Shown here piece after piece: positions 38,173 to 47,151 of a stretch of 64,000 nt of DNA. Source of the stretch: Trichomonas vaginalis G3 (lineage: Eukaryota > Parabasalia > Trichomonadida > Trichomonadidae); assembly GCF_026262505.1 (NCBI RefSeq), contig NC_067207.1:16832082-16896081 (forward strand), written 5' to 3'. The notes beneath the pieces were generated by a model that searched no databases, had not been told where the DNA came from, and saw only the letters and a list, made by a program, of their open reading frames with translations. The translations under genes and the position numbers were made by a program. Within the stretch, counting starts at the first letter, position 1; every line of letters starts with the position of its first letter.

Positions 38173-38988
38173 TTATTCTTGACTTTGTTGTTGCATTTGT
38201 TCCATTTGTTCCATTTGTTGCATTTGTTGTTCTTGAGCTATTTGTTGTTGAAGTTGTTCTTGTAGTACAATACTTTCACCAGTTGCATCTTCCAATTCGA
38301 AACTTTCTGCCGTCATTGACAAATACATAGGACATAAAAGTTTTACAGGAACAAAGTTTGCGTCAACTAAGGTTAAGTTTATGTTTGCTAAAGTGTTTGA
38401 GTTTACTAAAGCTGAAAACTCTGCATTCGAATGAACAATAGGCAAACCAGCAGAGAAAGTGTTGTTTATACGCATGAGTATCTTTTGGTCATAGTAGTTT
38501 CTGTCGACATTCGAATAACACTTTGAACCTAAGTTTGAAACAATATATAAGATTGGTGTACTTAAAGTCAATGGAACAGACATTCCTTGTATGACACCTT
38601 TTCCTGTTATAGGAAACTGTTGGTAGTAAAAACCAGATATAAGTTTTGTATTATAGCTCATATCGTTTATAGTAAACTCAGTCGGACATCCAAACATAAT
38701 GAAACCTGCTCTAGTTGCAGCACATGTTACATCCGTCCTTAAAGTATTAAATAAGTCAACAAAACCTGTTGGTGGTATATCTGAGTAAGTATCTTCAAAG
38801 AAGTATTTTTTACCATTCACAACAACAAAGTCTTCTGGTGTCAAAAGAGCAAAACAGGCTTTAGTCGTCATCGTGTTTAAGGTCAGTTTACAATATCGTC
38901 CTTGAGGACTTTGTAAGTTTGTTGTTATAGAATTATATGACTCAGGGTTTTTAGTCGTAATAGTATAAACCACTATGTCTTCTGCCAT
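38173..38988 (-). CDS. 271-aa protein, possible penton/minor capsid
   Basis: Beta-rich (YFFEDTYSDIPPTGFVDLFN, PLTLSTPILYIVSNLGSK), followed by a Gln/Met-rich low-complexity end (QEQQMQQMEQMEQMQQQ). Its size and place in the morphogenesis block beside the capsid gene match the penton protein of Polintons, but no sequence motif proves it. Alternative: head-fibre or accessory structural protein. Confidence 0.5.
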   Translation of the reverse strand: MAEDIVVYTITTKNPESYNSITTNLQSPQGRYCKLTLNTMTTKACFALLTPEDFVVVNGKKYFFEDTYSDIPPTGFVDLFNTLRTDVTCAATRAGFIMFGCPTEFTINDMSYNTKLISGFYYQQFPITGKGVIQGMSVPLTLSTPILYIVSNLGSKCYSNVDRNYYDQKILMRINNTFSAGLPIVHSNAEFSALVNSNTLANINLTLVDANFVPVKLLCPMYLSMTAESFELEDATGESIVLQEQLQQQIAQEQQMQQMEQMEQMQQQSQE

Positions 38989-38992
38989 TTAC

Positions 38993-39286
38993 TTAGCAAG
39001 TAAATTTTAATGAAATGTTGTGGTCGTCAAATATTTTTATGACGTCTGGGAAACTATATTTTAAGTTCAACGTTTCACCTCCTTTCATAACGTATATCTT
39101 GTCAATGACATTATATGAAACACCACAGCAACTAACGTCGGGTTCTATTTCTTTGATGTTTATATCGTCTGCCTCTGTCAAAAGTTTCAATAGTTCTTTC
39201 AAAATTTCATGAGGTGCGATGACATATGAGTTCACTTTTACAGGGTTGTGCTCACCAAGTTTAACATTATACCCAAAGCTTGACAA
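38993..39286 (-). CDS. 97-aa conserved protein
   Basis: MSSFGYNVKLGEHNPVKVNS, ending IFDDHNISLKFTC. Start overlaps the end of the 39238-39573 gene by 49 bp in another frame, typical of compact viral gene order. Unknown function; cysteine pair VSCCGV may bind metal. Confidence 0.5.
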   Translation of the reverse strand: MSSFGYNVKLGEHNPVKVNSYVIAPHEILKELLKLLTEADDINIKEIEPDVSCCGVSYNVIDKIYVMKGGETLNLKYSFPDVIKIFDDHNISLKFTC

Positions 39287-39573
39287 ATCTTCTCCTGAGT
39301 TTTAAGTTTGTCTTTAAGTTGTTGGTAGTCGTTTCGAATATCTGCAACAGAACTTAAGTCTCTGCTAACTTCAGGGTATGTTGGTTGTTCTTTTACAGGA
39401 ACTATTGTTATACCATCTTCGTCTTCGTATGGTTTCCCCACTTCAACATCTCTTTCTTTGACATTGACAACAACACTTTGACTGTTTGTTTGAGTTGGTG
39501 AATTTAACTTCACATCTGCCACCGCCATTAAACCTTTTGAAACACTTACGCTTCTATTTTTCGGAAATGACAT
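39238..39573 (-). CDS. 111-aa protein
   Basis: Start at ATG 39573 (MSFPKNRSVSVSKGLMAVAD), not the upstream in-frame ATG at 39843, because the 39592 gene lies divergently 18 bp away. Ends with a coiled segment (RNDYQQLKDKLKTQEKIC). Unknown. Confidence 0.5.
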   Translation of the reverse strand: MSFPKNRSVSVSKGLMAVADVKLNSPTQTNSQSVVVNVKERDVEVGKPYEDEDGITIVPVKEQPTYPEVSRDLSSVADIRNDYQQLKDKLKTQEKICQALGIMLNLVSTTL

Positions 39574-39591
39574 TTTACTTAGAATAAAAAG
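39574..39591. promoter_or_regulatory. 18-bp bidirectional promoter
   Basis: Entire spacer is TTTACTTAGAATAAAAAG between divergent ATGs; same length and pattern as the 23747-23764 spacer. Confidence 0.6.
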
Positions 39592-40011
39592 ATGGACGTA
39601 TTCGAGTATCTCTTCGAATTGAAGCAGAACAAAGTTTACACACACAAACAATACAAATACATTGACAGAATAGTTCTTTACACAAACAATGGAAAATGTT
39701 ATAGAATAGCAGTCTTTGCTGAACCAAAATATTTTCATAAAGCAAAGAAAGTTGGTATAACTGAAATGGTGAAAGTTCTTGAAGCAGACAAAAATATAAC
39801 AACAAAACTGACCGATATTTCTAAAGGTAAGTTTATAATACAATTTTATGTCAAAACTGGCGTACTGTCAATATTTGACGGAGAGAAGTCAGTTCAAGAA
39901 CAACTTACTGACCTGCTGCCAAAATCTGCTCGATGGAAGCTGTCGTTATGCCAATCTGAGGAGCCCCAGCAGGTTTCATCGAACGAATCTTCAAAAGAGC
40001 ATCTTCCGTGA
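39592..40011 (+). CDS. 139-aa protein overlapping the capsid gene antisense
   Basis: MDVFEYLFELKQNKVYTHKQ, then beta-rich (YRIAVFAEPKYFHKAKKVGI, GKFIIQFYVKTGVLSIFDG). Its last 107 bp lie antisense to the 3' end of the capsid gene. The ORF uses the standard TTTACTTAGAATAAAAAG-ATG leader, which supports a real gene; the very end may be fortuitous. Unknown function. Confidence 0.5.
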   Translation: MDVFEYLFELKQNKVYTHKQYKYIDRIVLYTNNGKCYRIAVFAEPKYFHKAKKVGITEMVKVLEADKNITTKLTDISKGKFIIQFYVKTGVLSIFDGEKSVQEQLTDLLPKSARWKLSLCQSEEPQQVSSNESSKEHLP

Positions 40012-41512
40012 AAAGTGCTATTGGTTTTGTAAACTTCTTTGCTTTCAATTCATTTGGACCGTCTCTGTCACCAGTATATTGTATTTGAACTGTACCAACA
40101 GTTGAAATACCACCCATAAAGTCTTCTGAGTCAGCAAATGGAATGCCAAGCCAAAAGTTTGAACGGTCTCCATTTGTATATTGAGTGTTTTGAGCTCCTG
40201 TATGGGTCCATACTTTCACATATGGCATAATAGAACTTTGCATTTCAGGGTTAATGGTTGTTGTGAAGTTGTTGTTAAAGTTCATAGCATCTAATGTCAA
40301 GTTGTATGACCTCATATCCTCAACTGTAGAATATTCTTCTCTTGGATAATATTTGCCATCTATGTTTATATGATATTTAATACCAGGGTTGTAGAAGCAA
40401 GAATAGTCATTTATAGTTCGTCTGAAAAGAACAAACATAGTATCTGCATGTTTCATTGCAGTTGTTAAAGCAATATCTGTTCTTGCACCTGGGTCAGCAC
40501 TTTGGTTTCCAACTTCACCTGCAAAGTCTTTGACAGATATTTGGTGTATAGGGAACATAAGTGGAACTGCAATATATTTGGCAGCTAAAGCATTTGAAAT
40601 ATCTGGGTCCAACATATAGACTGCAAGTCTGCTTTCTATTCTCTTGCATTCAAACTTTTCGCATGTGAACTTAACTGGGTCCCAAGCATCTCCAGCAGCA
40701 TTGAAATAATAGTTTACTTCAGTGTTGAGGTTTGAGAAACCAAAGTCTAAGTCAACTTTGTTTTTGCAAAAGTCGGCGAATGACATTTTATTTGTTCCCA
40801 CTACTTCTGTAAGAGTGAATGGGTCTTGTGTTGGTGCAATGACTAAGTTATTTTTGCTTGGAGTAAGTTCGATAGAAATTTTTCCTGCCCAGTTTGGCAA
40901 GTATCTTAAAAACCTGAAGATGAGGAAAGATGACAAAGGAACTCTAAGTTTCAATTTTACTTTGGTTACTGCTGCTGCAGTTTGTCCAGAAAGGTTAACA
41001 TAAACTCCTGGAACGTTAGGGTCAAGTCTTCTTATTTTCTCAATAGTTGCATACTGGTCTGTTTGTTCTCTAGCTTGTGGTTGTACTGAGTTTCTCAAAG
41101 CGAACCATTCATAGTTTGCCCATGTTACTGTTTGAACTAAGTCAGAGTTAGAATATATCTTATATCCCATGAAAACTTCTGGAGCATATTGGTATCCGAC
41201 ATAGAAAATTCCATTGCAACCTTTCTTGTCAGACAACTTGGCAGAAGGTTTTATTTCAATGTCTTGTTCCACGTATAAGAAAGAGTTGTCAATAGAAATT
41301 ATATGAAACCTGTCGCAAGCAATATCTACTGTTGTTGAAGAACCTTCTCCAAACTCACCTACGTTTCCATAAGAAACAGCAGTTGTATATTCGTAAGTTC
41401 CAGGAACTATTTCTGACCTTCTAATGGCATTGTCGCATTCGTTATACCATTCGGAAACATTTCCATTCATGGCATCCAAAACTGTTGGCGTTATATTCTG
41501 AGCGGCGTACAT
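39905..41512 (-). CDS. major capsid protein candidate
   Basis: Intact 535 aa starting MYAAQNITPTVLDAMNGNVS after the leader TATTTTTACTCATATGAA. Beta-rich throughout, with aromatic/proline strands (LSSFLIFRFLRYLPNWAGKI, PLMFPIHQISVKDFAG) and a size in the range of double-jelly-roll capsid proteins of Polintons. Placed in the same block as the ATPase, helicase and putative penton. I judge it the major capsid protein from length, composition and position; structure prediction is needed to prove the two jelly rolls. Confidence 0.6.
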   Translation of the reverse strand: MYAAQNITPTVLDAMNGNVSEWYNECDNAIRRSEIVPGTYEYTTAVSYGNVGEFGEGSSTTVDIACDRFHIISIDNSFLYVEQDIEIKPSAKLSDKKGCNGIFYVGYQYAPEVFMGYKIYSNSDLVQTVTWANYEWFALRNSVQPQAREQTDQYATIEKIRRLDPNVPGVYVNLSGQTAAAVTKVKLKLRVPLSSFLIFRFLRYLPNWAGKISIELTPSKNNLVIAPTQDPFTLTEVVGTNKMSFADFCKNKVDLDFGFSNLNTEVNYYFNAAGDAWDPVKFTCEKFECKRIESRLAVYMLDPDISNALAAKYIAVPLMFPIHQISVKDFAGEVGNQSADPGARTDIALTTAMKHADTMFVLFRRTINDYSCFYNPGIKYHINIDGKYYPREEYSTVEDMRSYNLTLDAMNFNNNFTTTINPEMQSSIMPYVKVWTHTGAQNTQYTNGDRSNFWLGIPFADSEDFMGGISTVGTVQIQYTGDRDGPNELKAKKFTKPIALFTEDALLKIRSMKPAGAPQIGITTASIEQILAAGQ

Positions 41513-41544
41513 TTCATATGAGTAAAAATATAGAATAGTTGGAT

Positions 41545-41880
41545 TTATATGTCATAATAGAACCCACGTGGACCAAGCTTTACTTTCTTCCTGACTGAGT
41601 TTTTAACTCTTCTTTTTCCTTCATTGCCCTCTGCTTGAAGTTGTTGCATCTTTGCATTATGTTCATCTAGTATGTTGCAAATTTCCCATGTCCTTTTTGC
41701 CTTTTGGCTCTGGTCGCCCATCTCAGGTAACCTATATCCTAGAAAGAGTTTGTCATAGTCTGTATTTGAGTCTTCGCGTATTGTTTGCATGACTCTTTCC
41801 TGAGTTTCTGGTTCAAGCTCTTCAAACAGTGCTGTCCATATGGAATAAGCTCGTTTCCAAATATATGTTTTTGTAGCCAT
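41545..41880 (-). CDS. 111-aa basic protein
   Basis: MATKTYIWKRAYSIWTALFE with a helical middle and a basic C-terminus (RRVKNSVRKKVKLGPRGFYY). Overlaps the end of the next upstream gene by 142 bp. The two may be one gene broken by a frameshift, since each has the other's usual start or end missing. Confidence 0.45.
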   Translation of the reverse strand: MATKTYIWKRAYSIWTALFEELEPETQERVMQTIREDSNTDYDKLFLGYRLPEMGDQSQKAKRTWEICNILDEHNAKMQQLQAEGNEGKRRVKNSVRKKVKLGPRGFYYDI

Positions 41881-42266
41881 TCTGGTTTTCTTTCCATGTT
41901 ACCAACTATATCTTTTGTGAATGGGAAAGCTTTTACCCAATCTTTCAGTCTTGCGTCGTTTATTTCTGTAGTTGGTTTTATTTTGTCAAGGAACATGTTT
42001 TTCAATACTAACATTTCATTTGGTACTGTCCATTTGAGTTTTCTTAAATATTCATCCCTTCTCGGTTCATTGTCTGCAAAGTAAGTTTTTATGACATTTT
42101 GTAAACTTTCGTTTGCAAGGTCATGTACAATAGGTTCTCTTCCTTCGCTCTCCCTAACTTTCTTTCTAAACTCTTCACCAAATATACCATCTCTATGGTT
42201 CTGTGTAGTTCTTTGAGATAAATGTTCTAGAACGTCAGGTGTTATATTTCCATCAGCCATGTTCAT
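41739..42266 (-). CDS. 175-aa conserved protein, end uncertain
   Basis: MNMADGNITPDVLEHLSQRT, charged helical. A frameshift before its last 50 codons, joining it to the 41880 frame, would give one protein of about 240 aa. Unknown function. Confidence 0.45.
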   Translation of the reverse strand: MNMADGNITPDVLEHLSQRTTQNHRDGIFGEEFRKKVRESEGREPIVHDLANESLQNVIKTYFADNEPRRDEYLRKLKWTVPNEMLVLKNMFLDKIKPTTEINDARLKDWVKAFPFTKDIVGNMERKPEWLQKHIFGNELIPYGQHCLKSLNQKLRKESCKQYAKTQIQTMTNSF

Positions 42267-44620
42267 TTCATACTGGTCAAAATATCTGCATCTTTCATAT
42301 CTTTCAATGGCATTAAAGCCGCGCTGAAAATACCAGCTATATCTGGTTCACCATTCACTTCCATTGCGTCTACAACTTCTTGGAATTGTGGTTGTAAGTT
42401 TATGAACCACCTATCTGGATTAGCTTTATGACCCCATCTCATTGTAGTTCCATCGTCTGCAGAAACAAAAGTAGGTTTGTTTCCATCTTGGTTAGGTTCT
42501 GAATGAACTTTAAACAATGTTTCATTTCTATATGTTTTCTTGAAATTTAACCTTTTATTTTCACCGAGTTCATCCGAAGATTGAACGTTAAATGCTCGTA
42601 AGTAAAAAGGGTTGTTGTATTTGTGTACATTTTTTTCAGTTCTTCCATTCTATGCTGAATATTTTCATCTGGTGTTGGAGTCTTTTGTATGTCGGCAAAC
42701 ATTTTTCGATATTCTTCTACTATGTCAGCCGAATTTTTTTAGACTCTTGGAAATATTCCATATTCTCCGCATACTCTTGTTGAGGGTCAAGATTTTTCGG
42801 CTGTTCCAAATCTTCATCTAGTTCTGTGAAGTTAGTTTCCAAAGGAGACTTGTTCGTTTCCTTCAGGCTCTTCTAGCTGTTGTTGCTGAACTATTTCTTC
42901 CATGTCTGGTTGTATCTGAACTTCTTCCTGTGGAGTTTTCTTGTACCTCATCTGCTGGCATTTCATATATTCCGAGACCGTTTTTAACAAGTTCCCTATT
43001 TAAGTCATCTGCATTCATAAGCCTTTCTTCTTTCGTTCCGTCTCTATTTTTTACGCGTTTCATGAAGATAGTTGAATCATCATTTAGCTCTGACACCAAA
43101 TATCTCGGAGTAAATTCGTTCATGTCATTTGGATGATATGCTATTAAATCATATCCCTTTGCGAGCTTGTATTTTCCAGGTTTGAAATTATATCCGATTT
43201 GGTGTTGAGCCATAAAGCTAAATAGGTTCGGGTCAGTATTTCCTTCCTTGAACTTTCTAATAGCTTCTTTATATCTGTCACTAAAGTCAAGAGTATCTGG
43301 GTAACCATAGTCTTCCTTAAGCATTTTTAAGAATTCTTGGTTTCCTTGTTCTCTACTTCTTTTATGTCCTTGCTCTGTTTGTGGTTGTTGCTGTGCAGTG
43401 TTTTGAACTGTTGGTTGTGGTGCTGGATTTTGAACTGTTGGTTGTGGTGCAGTGTTTTGAACTGTTGGTTGTGGTGCTGGATTTTGAACTGTTGGTTGTT
43501 GTGTTGGTTTTGGTGCATGCCTGTGTCTGCGTCCATGTGACGATGTAAATGTTTTAGGTAGTCCTGGTGCAGGTGCTTCTCTTGGAGGGTTTGGTGGTAT
43601 ATAAGTTCCACTAGCTAGTATATATAAGTCCCACAACAGCTGGTATATAAGTTCCCACAGCTGGCACATATGTTCCATCTGCAGCGTAATGTCCTACCTG
43701 ACTTTTTCGTTTTTAAAAAGCATTTACTAGGTCTGTTTTGGTCTGTTTGTAACTCTTTTTCTTGACTTTTCACAACAGTTGCTCTAACGGCGTCATAGGC
43801 ACTTTGAACTGCCTGTCTCGTTGCTGCATCTGTTATTTTCGTCATATTTTGTGCTACTTCTTTTAACTCTTTGTCGAAACCTTTCAGACTTCAGTTTTTT
43901 TCCAGATGAGAAGTCGTTCACTTGTTTCACCTTACTATGAAGAGCTTCGAAGGCGTTCTTAAAGTCAGCATTTGTTAAAGCTTCATTTGAACTATCTTCA
44001 TCCGCTTGTATTTTTGTCCTTATTGACCCTATGAGTTGGGCTGCTTTAGCGTTGGCTTGGGCATCTAACCAGTCATTGTTGGCTTTTTATATATTTGCGC
44101 TTTTCATTGCCTTTTGCATAGCCGCGTCGTTATTTTTACTTTCTTGTGCTAAGTTTTCATACTGTACGGTTTGGTTTTTGCAACTGTAAAAGTTTTTCTG
44201 CCTTTACATTTGCTTCAACTTCTTTTTTATACTCATCGCTATCCATATATGTCTTCAGGGCTTTTTGTTTTATCTCTTCATCTTTCAGTATTTTATATTG
44301 AGTAGTATGGTTTTTCAAATTTATGACATCTTGTTCCATTTTTGCTACTTCTGCTGCTTTTTCTGACACTTTTTTCGCATATTCCTCTGTACTTAGTTCT
44401 TTCAGTTGTTCTTCTTTCTTCTTTTTCTCTACGTTTAACTCATTTAGTTTCTTTGTGTGTCTGTCATATTCTATAGTTTCTTTTCGTTTTCACTTATTTG
44501 CTTCTGTATGTCTATGTTTGACTTTTTGACATCTGTTATTTGATTTTTGAGTGAACTCAAATTCATTTGACTTTGAGGGTTATAAGCTGTTCCGTCTGCA
44601 GCTCCACCATAGCCTGCCAT
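42263..44620 (-). pseudogene. large coiled-coil structural protein, multiply frameshifted
   Basis: Starts MAGYGGAADGTAYNPQSQMN (ATG 44620). At least seven one-base breaks (near 44485, 44170, 44085, 43890, 43720, 42865, 42600) separate open pieces that are otherwise end to end: coiled coils (KLNELNVEKKKKEEQLKEL; KVSEKAAEVAKMEQDVINL), a Pro/Gln repeat block (PQPTVQN), and a folded C-terminal part (LRAFNVQSSDELGENKRLNF; GHKANPDRWFINLQPQFQEV). Repaired length would be near 785 codons. Size, coiled coils and place suggest a structural or scaffold protein. No second copy is available in the window. Confidence 0.5.
43403..43510 (-). repeat. 27-bp tandem repeat, four copies, coding
   Basis: Four 27-bp units, the last diverged, encode PQPTVQN(P/T)A repeats of nine residues on the minus strand; copy number changes would lengthen the linker by nine residues. 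Confidence 0.75.
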
Positions 44621-44825
44621 TTTCGCTTAAAAGTGCCGCTCTTAAACCTCCACTCTGTGCACCAACAACTCGTTTAAAAGCATAGGATTGCTTGACATTT
44701 GTTGCAAACATAGTGGGGTCATTCAGCATTTGTTGTTGCAACTGTTGTTGTGGTGTCAGTCTTACTATTGGATGTTTCAATGCTCTCTTCCTCTTACGTA
44801 TATTCTTACGTAGCTTACGTGGCAT
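44580..44825 (-). CDS. small strongly basic protein
   Basis: 81 codons from MPRKLRKNIRKRKRALKHPI, very Arg/Lys-rich at the N-terminus and Gln-rich after. Composition suits a DNA-condensing core protein like those of adenovirus-type virions (analogy only). The C-terminus overlaps the start of the coiled-coil gene; one A fewer in the CTTTTAAGC stretch would stop it just before that gene's ATG. Confidence 0.5.
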   Translation of the reverse strand: MPRKLRKNIRKRKRALKHPIVRLTPQQQLQQQMLNDPTMFATNVKQSYAFKRVVGAQSGGLRAALLSENGRLWWSCRRNSL

Positions 44826-45262
44826 TTTAAGTGAAGTTAAAAAAGCGGTTTTGACAGATGTTTATATGACACTTTTTGTTCAGCACAAAAAAACTACTCG
44901 GTCAAAGTGTTGTCAGTTTTGTAAAATAACCGTCCTATCTCATTCTATAAGGGGAAAGTCTTCTCAAAGTATACTTCCTTGGAACGCCTGTAACTTTTCC
45001 TGTAGCGACGATAGACCCTTACTTGTCCAGACAAAGCTGTACTATTTGAGTGCTCTACAAAAAAGTCAACGGCGACGACTCTCAAAAACCGTTGTGTAAA
45101 AAGTTTTACCGTTGGACAAAAAAGTATATATAGAAAACAAAAAACGTTTATAGTTCATTCAATATTTGAGATGGAACGGTTTGCCAACGGTAACTATTAA
45201 AAAAAAAAAAAAAAATAGAGGGGGTTTACCGTTGACGAAAACGGTTTATTTTAAACTTTTCT
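44826..45262. promoter_or_regulatory. divergent control region rich in Myb-site-like CCGTTG motifs
   Basis: No gene fits. Seven CAACGG/CCGTTG/AACGGT-type strings occur in about 190 bp (45066-45255), including TTTTACCGTTGG, GCCAACGGTAAC and TTTACCGTTGAC, along with an A17 run (45199-45215). Myb-type factors bind (C/T)AAC(G/T)G and are known regulators of Trichomonas genes. It lies between the minus-strand 44825 gene and the plus-strand 45263 gene. Confidence 0.45.
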
Positions 45263-46177
45263 ATGAGTAGTCCGAAAAAAACAGTTTATTTTTGTCTAAT
45301 GGAAGCCAACATTAACAATTCTCAACCGCTAACCAAAGCCAAAGCCCCACAACCTCCAAGAACTGGCACAGCTGTTAGAATAACCGCCAAAAAGTCTAAC
45401 AGCGAATTAAGAGAAATTCTTCAACAAATTTGCTCTAAATATCTCAAAGACGCCGAAGAAAACACACAACCAGACGCTATATACAATACTCAGTTCTGTG
45501 AAGTTCTGAACAAAGCAATTGCTAGTTCAATTGAACTTACTAAGACAATTCCAAGTCCAATTGAGCTTAGCGATGTCTTAGTTCAGTATTTTCCAACATT
45601 TACTAAGCTCATAATGTTGAGAACTTTATACCAAGTTCGTCAAAATCTTCCTCGTAACATCCAACGGTCATTCGACAAGACAATTGCCGAATTCCAAGTC
45701 TTTAGTTACGGATATGACCAAGATGAATACATTGACGAGTTCGGAGACAACTGTACAAAATGGTTTGACTGCTATACGACTACACAATTTGAATTCGACT
45801 TTCTCGAATTCAACGCAGCAACCATTTATATCATTGCTCTTTACCTTTCCGAACAACAACAAGACCTCGCAGATGGAGATGTTGTTACTGTCGTCATGGA
45901 AACTCCTGAACAATTCGGAAAAAAGAAGTCTCTAATTGCCAAATTTGTTCCAGGACATCAGCTTTTCCAACGCACAGAAGTCTTCTGTATTCCTGGAACT
46001 AAGTTCTTTGTCAGGAGCGAACTCAAAGAAAGATATAATGTGTCATTCAATTACACATTATATAATGTCTTCGACCCAGAAGAAGACTTCTTCCCAGAAG
46101 CAATGGAAGAGGAAGAAGAAGAGAAACACGAAGAAGAGAAACACGAAGAGTCCTCCGAATTCACACCAGAAGACTAA
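45263..46177 (+). CDS. 304-aa protein with acidic tail
   Basis: MSSPKKTVYFCLMEANINNS; a helical domain (LREILQQICSKYLKDAEEN), then EDFFPEAMEEEEEEKHEEEK as an acidic tail. It ends 33 bp before the right terminus. No catalytic motif seen. Uses G+C-richer codons (TTC, GAC, GAA), as do genes at 27-33 kb, and the upstream Myb-like sites also link it to that class. Confidence 0.6.
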   Translation: MSSPKKTVYFCLMEANINNSQPLTKAKAPQPPRTGTAVRITAKKSNSELREILQQICSKYLKDAEENTQPDAIYNTQFCEVLNKAIASSIELTKTIPSPIELSDVLVQYFPTFTKLIMLRTLYQVRQNLPRNIQRSFDKTIAEFQVFSYGYDQDEYIDEFGDNCTKWFDCYTTTQFEFDFLEFNAATIYIIALYLSEQQQDLADGDVVTVVMETPEQFGKKKSLIAKFVPGHQLFQRTEVFCIPGTKFFVRSELKERYNVSFNYTLYNVFDPEEDFFPEAMEEEEEEKHEEEKHEESSEFTPED

Positions 46178-46209
46178 CAATTTTCCGAATAAAAACCTCA
46201 TTTTATACT

Positions 46210-46284
46210 AAACATCTTCGGGGCTAGAAGGGGCGCAGCCCCTGGAAGCCCCACTACCTTTTTTTTTTTTTTTTTTTTTTTTTT
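46210..46284 (-). repeat. right terminal inverted repeat of element 1
   Basis: Reverse complement reads A26, GGTAGTGGGGCTTCC, inner stem AGGGGC-TGC-GCCCCT, then TCTAGCCCC and GAAGATG. The inner-stem bases differ from the left end but pair perfectly. Confidence 0.85.
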
Positions 46285-47016
46285 ATAGGGTTGTTAAAAA
46301 TATCAAAAATTAGCGTTTTGAAGACACCATGGTGTCTTATAATTTTCCCTTCCTTATTGGCGTGTAGAAATAAATGTGCCAATAGATTGAAGAAGAAGAA
46401 TTGTTTTTCTCTTAATGAACTTTAATCCTTTTGATATAAGAATATTAAAAACATTAATATAATTTCGATTTCGGAAATTAAATTTCCAAATTTTTTGTCG
46501 ATTTCAGAAATAACAGGATCCCGCATCCAACACGCAACAACAAAACACAAAACACACTTTTTGGTTCTTTCATCGTTTTAATCGTAATTTATGTAATACA
46601 TGATTTGGATAAATTTGACAAAAATAGAACCTATATTATATTCTTTTCAAAGATTCTTGCAAATCATCAAAAATAATTGTATTTTAAAAAACGATCAAAT
46701 TATCCTTTCATTATTTTAAACTTAAATTGGTTTTTATGATTGACTAAAGCAATCATATTTATTCATCATTAAATAAACAAAAAAATAATATTTGAGAGTT
46801 ATTTCAAAAAAAAAACACATTGAATTTATTAATTTGTCTCAATTTCAGTATTATAAATTTTTATAATTTCAATATTTTGAAATACACTTTTTAATATTTC
46901 AATATTTATGATATTTCAATGTATTAAGTGGTCACAAATTGAGCTTCTCAAATATAAGCTGGCCTATTCAAATAATAAAATTAAATAATATTTAAAATAA
47001 TAAATAAAAGTGATTG
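46285..47016. other. 732-bp host spacer between two elements
   Basis: AT-rich and gene-free. It holds an 18-bp perfect palindrome AAGACACCATGGTGTCTT (46321-46338) and a short ACACGCAACAACAAAACACA stretch. The two elements sit head-to-tail across this spacer in the same orientation. Confidence 0.6.
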
Positions 47017-47051
<35 letters not shown>

Positions 47052-47096
47052 TATTGGGGCTTCCAGGCGCGTTGCGCCCTCTAGCCCCGAAGATGT
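47017..47096 (+). repeat. left terminal repeat of element 2
   Basis: Thirty-three A residues, then GGTATTGGGGCTTCC, inner stem GGCGC-GTT-GCGCC, TCTAGCCCC and GAAGATG. The fold matches both ends of element 1. No 25-bp tandem array follows. Confidence 0.85.
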
Positions 47097-47151
47097 TTTG
47101 TCACTTTTCTGTCACTTTTCAGGGAAAAAACATTTTTATTATATATATAAA

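Larger units (their letters stand above)
20945..46284 (+). mobile_element. Maverick/Polinton-like element 1, complete (about 25.3 kb)
   Basis: Bounded by A26 plus GGTAGTGGGGCTTCC on the left and the exact inverted form ending in T26 on the right. It encodes a retroviral-type integrase, a family-B polymerase, an A32-like ATPase, an SF3 helicase and a candidate capsid gene, the hallmark set of Maverick/Polinton elements, which are abundant in Trichomonas. I see no adenovirus-type cysteine protease, which many Polintons have. A closely related collinear copy follows at 47017. The target-site duplication cannot be read through the homopolymers. Confidence 0.9.

Noticed and set aside
44692-45099. 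135-codon plus-strand frame over the basic-protein gene
   Set aside because: It is antisense to the 44825 gene and runs into the control region with no leader motif.
45263-46177. Adenovirus-type (adenain) protease expected in Polintons
   Set aside because: No His-(Asp/Glu)-Cys arrangement could be recognised in this or other element proteins; the damaged 42263-44620 gene is not excluded.
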